This document shows positions 1-13,000 of a stretch of DNA of 64,000 bases, piece by piece. Below the pieces are notes generated by a model. It ran no database searches. It worked only from the letters and a program-made list of their open reading frames with translations, and was not told the origin of the DNA. Source of the stretch: Phoenix dactylifera (lineage: Eukaryota > Streptophyta > Magnoliopsida > Arecales > Arecaceae). The stretch lies in assembly GCF_009389715.1 (NCBI RefSeq), contig NC_052407.1:5862475-5926474 (forward strand), written 5' to 3'. Position 1 is the stretch's first letter; each line of letters opens with the position of its first letter. Both the position numbers and the translations under genes were made by a program.

Positions 1-3000
1 TCCCTATTCTAGCAAATAATGTTTCAATATCCTCATATCTTTCTTTGATGCTAGATGAACTCTTGGTTTTACATTTACCTCCTCTACTACATGTGAAGTC
101 ATCTCATTTGAGTGATCGCCAATTGATGATGAAGTCCTGATCAAAATTGTCATTCTACTCCACATGTTCCTTATTAAGATTAACTCAAAGCTGTTTCATC
201 AATATCCAGTTATCAACTTCTGCTCTTGCTTTGATCCCTATATTTATTGCAATGAGATGATGGATGCACATGATAAAACAAATGTTAGTAAACCTTCATT
301 GTTGATCCTGATGATCCTTCTTTTGGTTAGTAAGAGCTTTCAAGGAGCTTCATAAAAATCCTAACTCATGTCCTAATTTTCAAGTCCTTCTATGCCTTTG
401 ATTCTGTTGGTGCTTTTTGACGAGCAAGGGCATCAATCAGCTTTTGAATTGGAATTTACTGAATATTAGACATGACAAATAATTTTGGGTTGGTTAAAAA
501 AGAGGCTTAGAAGAATAAAACATAGATAGAAGAAGAATGAAGGAGAAAGGTAATGGGATAGAGAAAGTGTTGCCATGTTTTAGATGATGTTGACGTGATT
601 GTTATTGCTACCAAGAATTGGAAAGGACAAAAATATGAAAAAAAGAAATATGGAAACTTAAGAGGAGGAAAAAGAAGTATTGAGGAGGAAGAGAAAGATG
701 TGATGAGGTCTTAAAAGACAGGACATGTTTGATGATCTAATTATGAATTACTGAACCAAATTTCTTGATATTTTGATATCCATACAATTGATAGATGAAG
801 AAAAGCCAAAGTGAGTATGCCATATTCACTGGTGCCCCGACAATATGCGTCTTGTTCTTAGCTACACTTAATTTTCTCTACTATGTATGCTTGATTGTAT
901 GTTTTCAAATAGTAAACTCTAGTTATTTCTTTTTGCTATCTGTTTTGTGGTGCATTGAGATGCTTTTAAAGATTTCATAGTGCTTAATTTGACATTGACA
1001 AAACCTCACACAGTGACCTAGTCATCTTAGGATGCTTAATTTGTGTTTACTGTCTTTTTCCTGGTGTCAGATTTTTCCGTGTCATGTTATACGTTACCAA
1101 AATAGTGACAAATTGCTTTCTCTCATGTGCATATATCACTATTATCTGTGGGCTAATCGTTTGTTGCTTCTTTCCAAATTTTTACTACCAAGTAGCACAG
1201 AATCACTGTAATTCATATACCTTTCATGTTAGTTGACAGCTTGGTAGCACATGGCTTTCAAACATACTTGCCCAGTGGTGGTTTAAATGATAAAATAAGC
1301 CACCCTCTGATCTCTAGTCTATCCTTAAGTCTGTAATTGAAGATGGAAGCTAAAATCTGGTTTAATAATGAAACTATAATCATGCAACCTTTTGACATGT
1401 TAACAAGTTAATTTCTCAAAGCTCTTTAAAGTTGGGGTAAAGTATAAAATATTGGTCTGATATATTTGAGCTGCTTTTTTAATTTTAGAATTTCAAATGA
1501 GAAAAAAATAAAGATATCCATCTGTAAGGATGAGAATCCCAGCATTTTAGTTGCACAACAATATTCGAAAAGTGAATCGAATGAAGTCCTCATTGAAACT
1601 GTCTTTCTGCCCCATATGTTACTGATTAATATTATCTCAAAACTATTTCATCAATGTTGAATTATCAACTTTTGCATGTATGGGCTTTTTCCTAGGGTTA
1701 GGTTTTTCCAGGTGATATAAACTGCTTTATGTTATACTTACTGAAATGGTGTCCAATTGCTTTGTAAAAGGGCCATTATCCAGTTATGGTCCCTGCAGTA
1801 TGGGCTCCTGGGAGGGGCAGAATTGGGACAGACCAATTGTTGTGTCTAATGTTCATATATCACAACTCTTATTCATGTACCATTGCATTTGATGCTTCTT
1901 TTTTCAACTCTTATTACCGAGTAGCATGATGTCGCCGCACTTCATGTACCTTCAATGTTTGTTGGTAGCTTGACAACACATGACTTCCTAACATGCTTAT
2001 TCAGTGGTGCTGTAAAATTACCAAATCAATAGTCACCTTGTTGATCACTTGTCTGTCCTCAATTCTGCAAATGAAGATCTAGACATTTAGTTTGGTCATG
2101 ATGGAGATAGAATTAGGTCTGATACTGACTTTGCACTTGGTACAATCTCTGACAGATTAACATTTTAATTTCTTAAAGCTATTTAAAGTTGGGTAAAGTA
2201 CAGAATATTGGCCTAATATATCTGAGCTGGTTTGTAAGTTTAGAATTTTGATAAGGAAAGAAAATAAAGAGATCCAACTGTTAAGACCCAAAATCTGAAG
2301 CATAATAATTGCTGGATGACAACAATGGAAAAGCAAATAAAAAGAATTGCTTTGAAATAAAGATGAAGAATTTATATGTCCGGAGTACTAGACCTATGTG
2401 TCATCTATATGACAAAACTAAGTATGTTCATAATTTATAAATCTTCTTTGAAACCATAAAGCAAAAAAGTTGAGAGTAGAGTACATCAAAAAGGGATAAA
2501 TGAGATACCATGCTAGCAGATAGTTACAATTAGTAAAGGTTAAAAACAGAAAATTTTTAAGATAGTCACAACTATCATAGAGCAGTCCTGCTGAATCATA
2601 CTAATAGGCTCCAAAATAATCCTCGTGTCCACTTTATTTTTTTTAATCTTCCTTCCCTGCCTTCTATAATAGGGTTCGTAAAATGTTAGAAACGGCTGAT
2701 GAAATGTAAATATTACTGTATTAGTGGGAGCTGCATTTCATTAAATTTCTTAGCAGCCACTCAAGGTCATCGATACCCACCACTTTAAAATAAAACAAAT
2801 AAAGGCATTGGTTGAACCTACATGAGAAAACTTCCTCTTCCAAACTTAGAGGAATATGGGAGTCCCCTTCTAATGCTATCAGGCCTCCCGTGTTCATTTT
2901 TAGGTTAAAAGGAAAAGAATTCTAACTCCTCATTGATACAAGAACTTCAAGGACTTGTTTATGACCAGAAGGCCCGAAATTCCAAAAGTATGAGTAAAAT

Positions 3001-4823
3001 TGTTTTTCTTTGTTCCATCAGACTTTAGAACTCTGTGGCTTGCATCACACCTAAAGAATGCCATTCTTTAGCATTAGTAAAGACAATGGAGACTTACTTT
3101 TTTTGTTTCTTTGAGAAGAGTTTGTATAGATCACTTTCACAATTGTAATCCTCTGTTAGTTGGAGGTTAGTGGATGATACTGCTGCTTTGCAAACTGATC
3201 GAGTCTCCTGCTTCCCAGTGCTTCTAATCTTTGTCATATTTGGTTACTTCGTTTCCATATTCCTCCCATTAAATCTATCTAGTAATTGTCTGTATACGGC
3301 CAATTAGATATTGTGGTTTATCAGCTTTAAAGTATTTCATAATGCTTATCAGTGTTTCTATCTCCTTTCGTCAAGCTTGCAGTTTTCTTGGTGCTGCACG
3401 TAAACCTGCTTCTGTTTTTGCTTCTTCAACTATAAATTCTTTGATATTATGTTTCTAGCATTTCTTAAGTCTAAATTTATTTCTTGGTTAGGAACTTATC
3501 CTTGTCACAATGAACTTTAAATTATCAAATTCGTCTATAGATGAAGAATAGTTTTCTGCAATTGCTCAGGCTTATTCCAAGTTATCATTTCCCTCGGAAG
3601 AAAATAAAGTGTAACATGTTTTATGCATGGACTGTGAACTAATCTGGCTTATCAAACCTCAATGGCATGAAAAAAATAAGATTATGCTAATCCACGAATT
3701 CACATATAGCAATCCATGACTCTTCCGTGGATATTTTGGCAATTGGAGGAATGGATTGAACTTCATATGTTAGGCCAAATCAGGTTATAATGCCATGCTT
3801 TTTGTTGTACCTGAATATAATATGCACCTATTTAATTGCAGAAGTTGTTCATTTTGATCAAACTTGGCGTCATGCAGATTACGGGTCAAATGTATTACCT
3901 ACCATCTCTTTTGTTTGCTATTATAGTATGCTCAAGTAGTTGTTCAAGAATTTTGGAAGTTACAGTCACTTCATGAAATATTGAAATGACTTCTGCTTGA
4001 CAAACTTTTTTACATATTAGAAAGGTAACCAACTAAAAAATGTGGAGCACAAAAGGCCCTTTGTCTAGATAAAATTTTATTTATCCTTGCTTCAAGTCTT
4101 ATCCTTCCAGTTATGATGACCTCTCAATCTTTGAGGTCAGCTTCCTTTCTCATGGGATAATTTTCGGCTCATCACATTATATTCATGAGACGATCAATTA
4201 TATGGCTTTGTTGAAGGCATTGGAATTATTTGCTAATATTATCCACCCTAACATAGAAGTATGCCCCTGATGTCAACTTTTTAAGATATGTTTTGTTTGC
4301 ATAGGAAGATGCCTCACTTGAGTGAGCATCATTGCTTGATGTATGTAACAATTTTTTAATACTTATGTTCATCTTTTGTGGTCCGTTCATTAGGCATTTA
4401 GGGATTCTTGAATAGTTTCTTAGAGCATGACTGCATGATTATGCCATTTGCTATTTTGATCTTTTTAACTACAATATGTTTATGTTTATGTTTGGTGGTT
4501 TTGCAGCATGTTGTTCCCTTTCTAAATGCTGAATGTATACTGAATTAGCATATCACGTATGTCCTGTCTCAATATCCTACTTATAACTCATTGTATCATC
4601 CATTTTGCACACTAAGGGGCTCCGGCACTGGGGAAGACTTTCTTGATTCTAATGCAAGCTTCTTCTAACACGAGCCTCCCTTGAAACCGTCAGTCCAAAT
4701 TTGTTTGTGATGGTCTCTAATGACTTAAAATACAGCATGCATACCCTTGGAAACTGAAAAATAAAACAACATTCCCTTCACATCTAGTTTAGAATCGGAT
4801 TTCTTTTTCCCCTCTGTGCACAG
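1..4823 (+). other. Long intron (or introns) upstream of the last exon
   Basis: No convincing coding exon is visible here. The stretch is AT-rich and ends in a pyrimidine tract and a CAG acceptor at 4821-4823, so it is read as intron of the gene whose final exon follows. It contains a diverged internal duplication: about 1040-1530 resembles about 1683-2280 (shared strings around 'aaagttggggtaaagta' and 'agcttggtagcacatgg'), and about 90-230 resembles 1580-1680. A short possible exon after the CAG at about 3840 was considered but could not be supported. Confidence 0.5.
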
Positions 4824-5450
4824 GCTCTGCAACAGCAACAAAGATATGAAACAGAAGCAACTCTAGCCCAGATTGATCACAGCCGAATGGTATTACTTAG
4901 CAAACTTAAGGAGTATAAAGGGGAGGACTTGGAAGTGATTCATGAAGCGGCGGCCTTTGCTGGTGAAACTGTTGAGCATGATGACGGACTCGTCCTCCCT
5001 CCATACCCAAGTCACCTGCCTGACTTATTTGTTCTGGATGATCTCTATCCTTCTTCAGACTTCACTAGTAAGTACAAGCAATCTCAGAAGCAAAGCATGG
5101 TTGAATCAGAAAAGAACCAGAGCTCGCACCAGGGGAACCGAAACTCACCAAGAGGAATAACATATCTCTTTGGATTGGTAGCTAAATCATTGATAACGTT
5201 TGCTAGTGTCATATCTATTCTAAGATTAGCTGGTTACAAGCCAATGCCTAGAAAAGGAGACATTCTGTTCAAGGTCCGGGAGTTGTTTATCAAGCCGGCA
5301 TGCGAGGAAAGACAGAGTTCCCTTCAGTGCCCACCTGGGAAAGTTCTTGTGATTGAGGACGGGAAGCCGCGTTGTCTTGTTAAAGAGCGAGTTGAAATGC
5401 CATTTGAGTTAGATGTTACTGCTCCAAAAATAAGTTATGGATTTGGATGA
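4824..5450 (+). CDS. Last exon of an unrecognised plant protein gene
   Basis: This is an open frame of 208 codons ending in TGA. It begins in phase 0 directly after a CAG acceptor (4821-4823) behind a pyrimidine-rich tract; the first in-frame Met (4887) is internal. The encoded C-terminus starts with a Gln-rich, charged, probably coiled-coil stretch (ALQQQQRYETEATLAQ), then an acidic/proline segment (VLPPYPSHLPDLFVLDDLYP), a polar linker, a hydrophobic segment that could be one membrane helix (ITYLFGLVAKSLITFASVIS), and a conserved-looking tail with two Cys near RQSSLQCPPGKVL and KPRCL. The shape suggests a membrane-attached coiled-coil protein. I do not recognise the family. Upstream exons are outside the window or hidden in the long intron. 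It is real coding sequence on the evidence of the splice site, codon-like composition and length; function is unknown. Confidence 0.75.
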   Translation, partial: ALQQQQRYETEATLAQIDHSRMVLLSKLKEYKGEDLEVIHEAAAFAGETVEHDDGLVLPPYPSHLPDLFVLDDLYPSSDFTSKYKQSQKQSMVESEKNQSSHQGNRNSPRGITYLFGLVAKSLITFASVISILRLAGYKPMPRKGDILFKVRELFIKPACEERQSSLQCPPGKVLVIEDGKPRCLVKERVEMPFELDVTAPKISYGFG

Positions 5451-7513
5451 GAGTGTTGCATACCCCACTTGTAAATTCTCTGGATCAGTAGATAGAAGTT
5501 CATTTTGTTATCTTATGCCTCTTTAGTTGATCTTCTTGGCAAGCAGAACTTTTTACTTTTCGCTTGGCCTTTATCTGGTTGTTACGAGGCCCGGAGGGCT
5601 CTACTGTGATTATGTATGCTGGATTGTGAACTTCCCCGGGTCTTTAGTAGCATTGCAAATTTAGATAACTCTATGGTAATCTGAAGAAATTATATCTTAC
5701 ACGGGTGCACCACGTAGTTATGCACGCCGCCAATCACGCCTGTTCATTCCTGTGGTGACGCATTGAGATGAGCGCTTGATGAATGGGATCAACAGAAACG
5801 GGTGACTATGATTGGCAGTGTGCGAGGCTATATGTGTGCTATGTAGGATATAATTTCTCACTACATACGAAAAATAGTGGTGCTACTCGATGAAGGTAGA
5901 TAGATATGCTTGTTTATTTGTTTTCTTGTTGCCTACTCTTTTTAGATTGACCTGTAACATAGATCTAAGAACTGGTGGACTTGTCTCTTGAAATTTTTAT
6001 CGGTGTGATGAAATTCGTATGCTGGCTGTGGCATTTTGGATCTGAATTTGTTGGACTCCTAGAGATTGTACATTGAGTATGAATCGCTTCAATATAAGGC
6101 GGCGCTGCAAACACCATATTAAGGTCAATAATTGAAAATTCAAATAATCTGAAATTGCATGGCTTTTGATTTTATTATATTTTTTTGTTGAAGTAATCTA
6201 ATGAAATGGAAGGATGTATGAACTACTAATCTGATAGCAAATATGATAACGAACAATGGTTAACGCGAATAAGGTATGTTGTTAGCATGTGTATTTTGTG
6301 ATGGGAAAGTATATGTGGCAATCTACGGTCGAACTTTAGTTCGGATGATATCTTCTTTTGCCATTTAGGCATGAGAATGAGGTTAGACTTTGGGTATTGC
6401 CCGTGATGCCAATGAGCAAAGCTCTGGTTTCATGAGGGGTCATTTTAATTGGGGGCCTAAGCTTGGAAGCCCAGGGAAATTGGACCCTCCTGGTCCTTAA
6501 AAAATAATAATTAAAAAAATTTTGGAAAGCGCCAATTATTCAGCTTTGGCCTAGTTGGCATTGAACTCAACAAAAATAAAACTGGACTCAGTAAAATCAC
6601 GCCATAAGTTCCTAACAGAAGACAAAGGTTTGGAATGATGAAAATGGGAATGATAAGGAATTAATAATTATATTAATATTTACTTACTATTATTGATTTT
6701 ATTATTTTCTCAACCACTTCAATGTTTTTTTTCGTCCTGTGTGCCTACTCTTTTCAACTCCAAATTAATAATAGAGCATTCAAATTAACATTTATACTAT
6801 TGGTTATGATGTATGGCAGTAAAAATATCTAGAAATTAAGGAGAGTGCGTTTGGATGGTCTCTAACATAGTACATCATTGGGATATAAAAATTAAGTCTG
6901 GCTGAAATGCTTATGAGAGTGCATGGCTCCCAATGCTTCGTAGCAACAATTAGGAAAAATCTCATAAAATGAAAATCAGCAAAGCACAATTGACCATGAT
7001 CTATGACATATAAAATACTTTTTTATACAGTAAATTTATTTTTTATATTATTTTTTTTCTGAAAGAGGTAAAAATTAGTAAATCAAAAACAAATATTGCT
7101 TATAAAAAAATCTCAATATGCTTTCTTATGAGCTGTCTTGCATTGAAATCGTGAGGGCCACTAAGAAAGAGTAACACCGGGGGCCAGACATTCCATCATA
7201 CCAAAAGTTCCCCCTAACACGTCTCCTGACGGGAGGGGTTGTGGTAGGGGATTTCTTTTGTTCAACACAAGGAGTTTGGTTTGAATCCCGAGTTGCAACC
7301 CCAAGATCACTGGCCCAAGGAGCTCTCTATGTGTTGAGCCGGTGCACCATGCCAACTTTTCACTGGGTCAAGTAGGCTATTACCCGCCCAGTACTTGCCT
7401 CGGAGCAGGGTGTAACAGGTAGAGTTTAGGAACGGACGGGATAGATAGAGTTAGATGGGGTAGGTTAGATCGATCGATTCAAGTAAAACTACAAAAAAAA
7501 ATTTTTTTCAACC
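5451..7513. other. 3' UTR and intergenic DNA
   Basis: The first 250-600 bases are probably the 3' UTR of the preceding gene. The rest is AT-rich with no supported gene. About 7170-7460 has a B-box-like string (GGTTTGAATCCCG) that hints at an old SINE, but no good A box or tail was found. Confidence 0.4.
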
Positions 7514-8968
7514 TAGAAGAAAGAATTTGTGAAGAATTATATATCCAGATTGGGTTCGGGCAGGTTTTACCATTACCTATATGGCTATATCCACATCGGA
7601 TCCGCTGCAAATCAGATAAAACCTACCCTATTAGAGTTGGGTCATGTTGGGGACCAATGGGGTGGGGTCCATTACGTAACCGATTTTAGTGATGGAATTG
7701 GGCCAGCCCAAGAGCCTAGTTCTACATTGCTTGGGTACAGGTGCATGGTCCGGCCCATTTTCATCCCTGTTCGCTTTTAGGTTTTAAGTTGGAAAAAAAA
7801 AAAAAAAAACTCAAAAACCAACCACTTGTAGGAAGTTGGCATGGAAGGTTGGCCTACAACCTCCTGAAGCGGAGGCAGTGTAATCCATTACAAACGAGGT
7901 CGTTTGGCGTATTCTCTCTAGTGTGAGTGGCATAAGGAGCACGATTTTTAGTGCTATCAGAGCACAATTTATTGGCGCAGGGAAGCGCAACGCATGCGTC
8001 ACGAAGTAATCTCAGGATGAGTCCTTAACCAGCTCGGTGGAGCTCAACTCTTAAGAAAGAGAGAAAAATTTCATTATATTTTAATAAGTTTTTGGATTGT
8101 CTCATGTTTCATATGAAAAAAATCTTGAATTAAATCTCTAAAGAATATCCAACAAAGTTGTAGAAAACAAAGAAGGTTAATAGGCATTCTGAAGATAATA
8201 TATGGTCCACAGGGTTGATTCAATATGTTGATATATATTAAGTCCATAATATTAAAAGATGCATATCCATTTTCTGTATTTCAAAAATTTTTATAGAGTT
8301 TTAGTAATATTAAAAAAATGCCCCTGATCTTAACCAAAAAGCTAATATAAGTGTGGTAAATATTGAAAAATAAAAAAAAACAACGATGACGAAAATTTTT
8401 ACCTATTTGCTTTCTTTTGCCAACTATTAGGCTTTCTGAGCTGTCAATTCCGTATGTAGGCTATCTAACATGAGGGCTTAAGATTCGCCATATTAGTTAG
8501 TATCGTGCCATATCGAATGTACCATACTGATACCGAATCCGCACGCAGTCTTGTACCATATCAATATTCGATATATTAAGCTATTTCATATCATACTACC
8601 TACCGACACTACAATGTAATGGTACTGAGACGACAATTCTTATGGGGGTCAATTATTGCTCACAAGAACAACAAAATCCATTCTGTTTTAGGCTTTTAGC
8701 TCTTCCACAAGATCTGTATCCTCTCCCATCTTCCCTAAATTCTGGTGTTTCTGATTACATTTTGGGTGCAGTGAATCAGCAGCGTTAACTGCGGGAAGCT
8801 GGTGAAGTTACTGTGAGGGAGACAACCTTGAAGAAGCTGGGCTCCACTAATTCCCAGTTTGGTACATTGCAATGTGCAATTAGTTGGGCTAGATTTAGCA
8901 ATTATTCATGAGCTAATTAAAAGTAACGAAGCTACATTGGAAGAGATACTACCGATCACATGCTAATT

Positions 8969-9427
8969 AACACGGCTCAGTACACCCAGGATTGGTACCA
9001 AACATGGCAGTGGTTGGCGGATTTTCGAGTTATCGGTAATGTATGCTGAGCTCAGAGCCGCTTGGGAGGACATCTCCTTTGCCGGACACTGGGTGTGGAT
9101 CGGCTCATTCTTGAGGGCGACTCAGCCACGGTGATCAATTGGATCTGGAGTCGGAGTCGTACTAGCGAGATTAGGCCGTTGCTCCTCGACATTCGCAGAC
9201 TACAACAGGAGTGTGGCACCTTTCAGGCCACACACAACTATCGGAAAGCGAATGGTGCAGCGGATTGAGTTGCTTCCTATACGGCCCACCACTCCGGAGA
9301 CTTCGTTTGGCTGGAACATGCCAGAGTGCCGGATTCTTTATCTGTTTTATTGTTTTCTAATTTTGTTGACCACATCCACATCCGTAGGGTGTAAACTGCC
9401 GTTGTACCCAAAAAAAAAAAAAAAAAA
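8969..9427 (+). pseudogene. 5'-truncated LINE: RNase H-like domain and poly(A) tail
   Basis: This is the 3' end of a plant L1-type LINE. Frames read the RNase H-like (RVT_3) landmarks: AELRAAWE, then LILEGDSATVINWI, then ATHNYRKANGAAD, which carry acidic residues expected of the catalytic core. The frame shifts between the AELRAAWE part and the LEGDSA part, and the last part runs into a stop just after the AAD motif, so it is dead. It ends in 18 A (9410-9427), the poly(A) of target-primed reverse transcription. The same insertion is present in the other segment copy (24454-24911), so it predates the duplication. Confidence 0.8.
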
Positions 9428-9974
9428 CACGCGGTGGGTCGGCAAAAACTCTGCCAAACAACTTCCACATCTTTAGGTAAACACGGCACTGATCGTTAAC
9501 AGATGATATCTTTTCTCGCCACAGAAACTCTACACCAACAGCCATCTGAAAGCCTACAAAGTATGAATAGATTTATAATGATGGAAACCTGACCCTGAAA
9601 TCCTTGGTATAAAAGCATACATTTTAGAAACTATTGTAGTTGCAATGAATTATAATTTTTCAAGTTCAACAATCAACAACATTTATCTAGATGAGACAAG
9701 AAAAAAATAATCATTTATCTAATTGGGACAAGGAAAAAATAATTTTTATATGAGAGCAATAAAAAATAAATTATATTATATTTATAAAGTGTATAACTTA
9801 TTTAATAAAAAATTATACTTTATTATTTTTGTGGAGAGTGTGGAACTGTTATGGTTGCAACGAAATATTATTTTTGAAGGCTCAATTGAGAAAAGGAAAA
9901 AAATAATTTTCATGAAATTTATACTATAGTTTAATTAAAAAGTAATTGGATTATAATGTAAATATAAAACTTTA

Positions 9975-9999
9975 TGCGGTGAGCGTGGATCGAACACGC

Positions 10000-10042
<43 letters not shown>

Positions 10043-10047
10043 CCCGC
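9975..10047 (-). tRNA. tRNA-Phe(GAA)
   Basis: Seventy-three bases folding as a cloverleaf on the minus strand, starting GCGGGGATAGCTCAGTTGGG, with anticodon loop CTGAAGA (anticodon GAA), T-loop GTTCGATCC and discriminator A. It matches the well-known plant cytosolic tRNA-Phe, including the unpaired G5-A68 of the acceptor stem as I recall it. There is no intron. A T4 Pol III terminator follows at once (minus-strand GTTTTA, plus about 9966-9970). It is identical to the copy at 25327-25399. Confidence 0.97.
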
Positions 10048-10109
10048 AGATGCAAGCTTTCTACTGAGCAATTATAAATAATATATTCATAGGCTAAAAG
10101 TGGAATAAT

Positions 10110-10610
10110 ATGTAATTGGGAGAGGTACGGGCAATATAATGCACATAAAGGCATGATTCTTCGCCAGTAGCTACTCCATCCCAAGCCAAAGCTTGTGCAT
10201 CCGAACCTAAAATTTAAACAGCAGGAATTCCACAATAATGGCAGCACTAACGACAGAAGCAGAAGAGAACCAGGATATGTAATTGGGAGAGGTACGGGCA
10301 ATATAATGCACATAAAGGCATGATTCTTCGCCAGTAGCTACTCCATCCCAAGCCAAAGCTTGTGCATCCGAACCTAAAATTTAAACAGCAGGAATTCCAC
10401 AATAATGGCAGCACTAACGACAGAAGCAGAAGAGAACCAGGATATGTAATTGGGAGAGGTACGGGCAATATAATGCACATAAAGGCATGATTCTTCGCCA
10501 GTAGCTACTCCATCCCAAGCCAAAGCTTGTGCATCCGAACCTAAAATTTAAACAGCAGGAATTCCACAATAATGGCTGCACTAACGACAGAAGCAGAAGA
10601 GAACCAGGAT
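10110..10610. repeat. Tandem array, 3 x 167 bp, in the 5' flank of tRNA-Phe
   Basis: Unit starts at 10110, 10277 and 10444, each beginning 'atgtaattgggagaggtac'; the array ends at 10610. The units are nearly identical (one visible substitution, 'ggcagcac' to 'ggctgcac'). The other segment copy has a single, more diverged unit at 25463-25628. The period is not a multiple of three, so the open frames across it are not a gene. Confidence 0.95.
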
Positions 10611-11299
10611 ATGTAACACGAAATCATTGTGATCATCTCATTACGTGGCTCACGGCTTTCCACAATATTTTGTTTTTAGATTATTATTAAATATATCCGT
10701 ACTTGAGTACCGTAAGGCATCCATCTTTAAATAATAATATAATAGTAGTAAAAATAGTAAAAAAAAAAAAGAGTGACCCTGCAGTGGAGCTCATTTTACT
10801 TAGTGGGGATGGTCCTCTTACAAGTCTTGGGCCCACCACAACCCACTTTATTCCACCTACCAATCGTATTACTGGTGATCTTCTATAATGGAGAGTAATG
10901 ATCCACAAATCAACAAATATAATGGGCTTCCAAAAATCTTTGTTTTGCCAAGGTTTGGAAATTTAGCCAGCTACAATGGCAAACTACAATGGTGATCTTC
11001 TCCCAAGAAGAAATGGGAAGGCCAAATCTAATCCCAAAAAGATCCAAAAAGAGATTGGACATAACCAAAACAGGGCAATGTAAAGAAACACTAGGATTTG
11101 GATGAGCGAAGAGAGAGATGGAGCCAATGCAGGATTATGCAATGGGGGCAAAAACAAAGAGATGCCGCTGCTGCTGTTTTAGTCGATGGGCAACATCACC
11201 TTCAACAGATTCTCTTGCTTATCCAGTACACAAAATTATTGGAAGATTTAACTCCACCAGAAAACACGTAAAAGATGAAAGACCAATAAATGAAGGGGC
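10611..11299. other. Non-coding part of segment copy 1
   Basis: No gene seen. It holds the empty site 'attttacttagtgg' (about 10793-10806) of the PIF-like element present in copy 2. Confidence 0.6.
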
Positions 11300-11300
11300 C

Positions 11301-11389
11301 CATCTTTGCTTTCTTTTCTGCAAATTCTTGAGCTCTTGATGGACAGAAGGGGAGGAGTAAGGTACGGCTTTGACGCGATACCAGTGGGA
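11301..11389 (-). repeat. Copy of the leader found upstream of the NAC-like fragment
   Basis: About 90 bp closely matching 21691-21782. On the minus strand both read TGGTATCGC(A/G)TCAAAGCC followed by a leader and an ATG. In the 21.7-kb copy that ATG opens a NAC-like frame; here the sequence after the ATG is unrelated. The TGGTATC start resembles an LTR-element primer-binding site, so this may be retroelement leader. Confidence 0.6.
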
Positions 11390-13000
11390 GGAGTGGTGGA
11401 TGAATTTATAGAGGTGATGAATTTAAAGGCTTCCCCGTTCCTTGGTGATGGAGTGCTCTCCATCTTCACATTCAAAACATGAGAAAAAGATGGCCTCCCC
11501 ACTCCGGTATCCCTCCCGAACTCCTCTTGAACACTGTAAGTATAGCGCAGTTCCATGGGGAGAAGGGTGCTGCTCTCCGCTTTTGGTGACTAATAATGGC
11601 CTTTCCTCTTAACGGGGAGAAGGGAGCTGCTCCGTGTGACTCTTGGCGTCTCCCTCTTCCTCCCTCTCTCAAACTGTTTTGTAGCTCCAAGCTGGAGTCA
11701 CTTTGGATTGCCACAGTATCTTCTTCAGACAAGGCCCAGCATGAAACTTGCCACAGTAGTCACAGGCTTCAAATTTCTTCTTCTTGTTTGGATTGCCTCC
11801 AGAGTTCCTCGATTGGCTATTCTGATTTTCTGTCACTTTGGGTCTCTTCTTGTCACCCCTTTCCTTCTCTAATCTTTTCCATTCTGCTTCGACCTTTGGA
11901 GCTCTTTCCAACACATCTTTTTAGCTACTGAAGAGGTGAGATGACAAACAAGATTGAATCCCTTATCTCAGACCCTGTTCAAATCTATTTGCTTTGCTTC
12001 TTTTAACCTCCATGAGCTGGTGATAGAATTGACCTAACTCATTGAATTTATTTGCATACTCCAGTGCCATCATATCATCTGTCTGCCTCAAAGACAAGAA
12101 CCCGTTCTCTTTTGCTAATCTTACTGACTTAGGAAAATATTGATCATAAAATATTCTCTTGAACTTATCCCATGTCAATTTATCATCTTCTTTCTCATTT
12201 GCAGCTTTTATGGCTATCCACCAAAACTTTGCATTTCCTCTCAACATTGGAATAGCCAACCTGGCCTTCACACTCTTGGGATACTGCAGTGCATCGAACA
12301 TCTTCTCCATCTCCCTAATCCAGACTCTACGGCTAGGGAATTAGGTCCACCATCAAACATGAGTGGGTTGAGCCTCTTGAATCTCTCATAATAAGACTCC
12401 ATAGGTGTTGCAGGTCGGAAAGCCGCCTGCATCTATTGCTGCTGCTGAAAGAGCCGAGTTACCATCTGGCACACTCCAACAATGTCTGCCTGAGTGACTG
12501 CCGTGTTAGGAGCTTGCTCAACCACCTATTTTCGTAGTCACTCTTGCTTCTCTATTCCTAAAATTTTCCGACACTTCTTTCTCTCCATTGCCCATTGTCA
12601 CCTATCAAAATACTGATATTAATCAACTTCTATAGTTGACCAACAGTAAAATCAAAAAAATCTACCTTTCCTTATTCAACTACATGGAACCTAACTAAAC
12701 GAGACCTAACTATCCATTGTTAAATTTTAAGTTTTACCTATGATCAAATCTATTACTCCGATACCATGTCTATCATGACCTGAATCCGGACATGATTTGT
12801 CGCACCCTAGATCTGGCCCGTGACACGGGCGTGCTACTGTAGGGTTTTGCCCACAATAACACGAAGCCCATGATAACGATAATTCTTTCATATAGCAAAA
12901 TAATATTTGATCATTTTTATTTTCAAATCAAAGGAAGCAGTTATAGAGTATCTAAATCAACTATTTGAGTTTGCAAGATTGCAACCCAAATTTATTAGTA

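Larger units (their letters stand above)
7514..11294. repeat. Segmental duplication, copy 1
   Basis: Collinear with 22576-27720, starting at the shared string 'tagaagaaagaatttgtga' and ending near 'gaccaataaatgaa' (copy 2 'gaccaacaaatgaa'). It carries the same LINE tail and tRNA-Phe gene. Relative to copy 2 it lacks the SINE and the PIF-like element, has three instead of one 167-bp units, and keeps about 130 bp (around 9825-9960) that are missing from copy 2. Identity looks to be in the mid-90s percent by eye. Confidence 0.9.

Noticed and set aside
3841-3885. Possible internal exon after a CAG acceptor
   Set aside because: No coherent frame could be joined to the downstream exon, and no family match was apparent.
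7161-7460. Possible SINE with B-box-like GGTTTGAATCCCG
   Set aside because: No acceptable A box, no A tail and no target duplication could be found.
10038-10480. Minus-strand frames of 77-91 codons in and beside the tRNA-Phe
   Set aside because: They run through the tRNA and the 167-bp array; the period is not a multiple of three and the sister copy does not keep the reading.
10110-10610. CRISPR-like regular repeat
   Set aside because: Units are head-to-tail with no spacers, in a plant nuclear genome.
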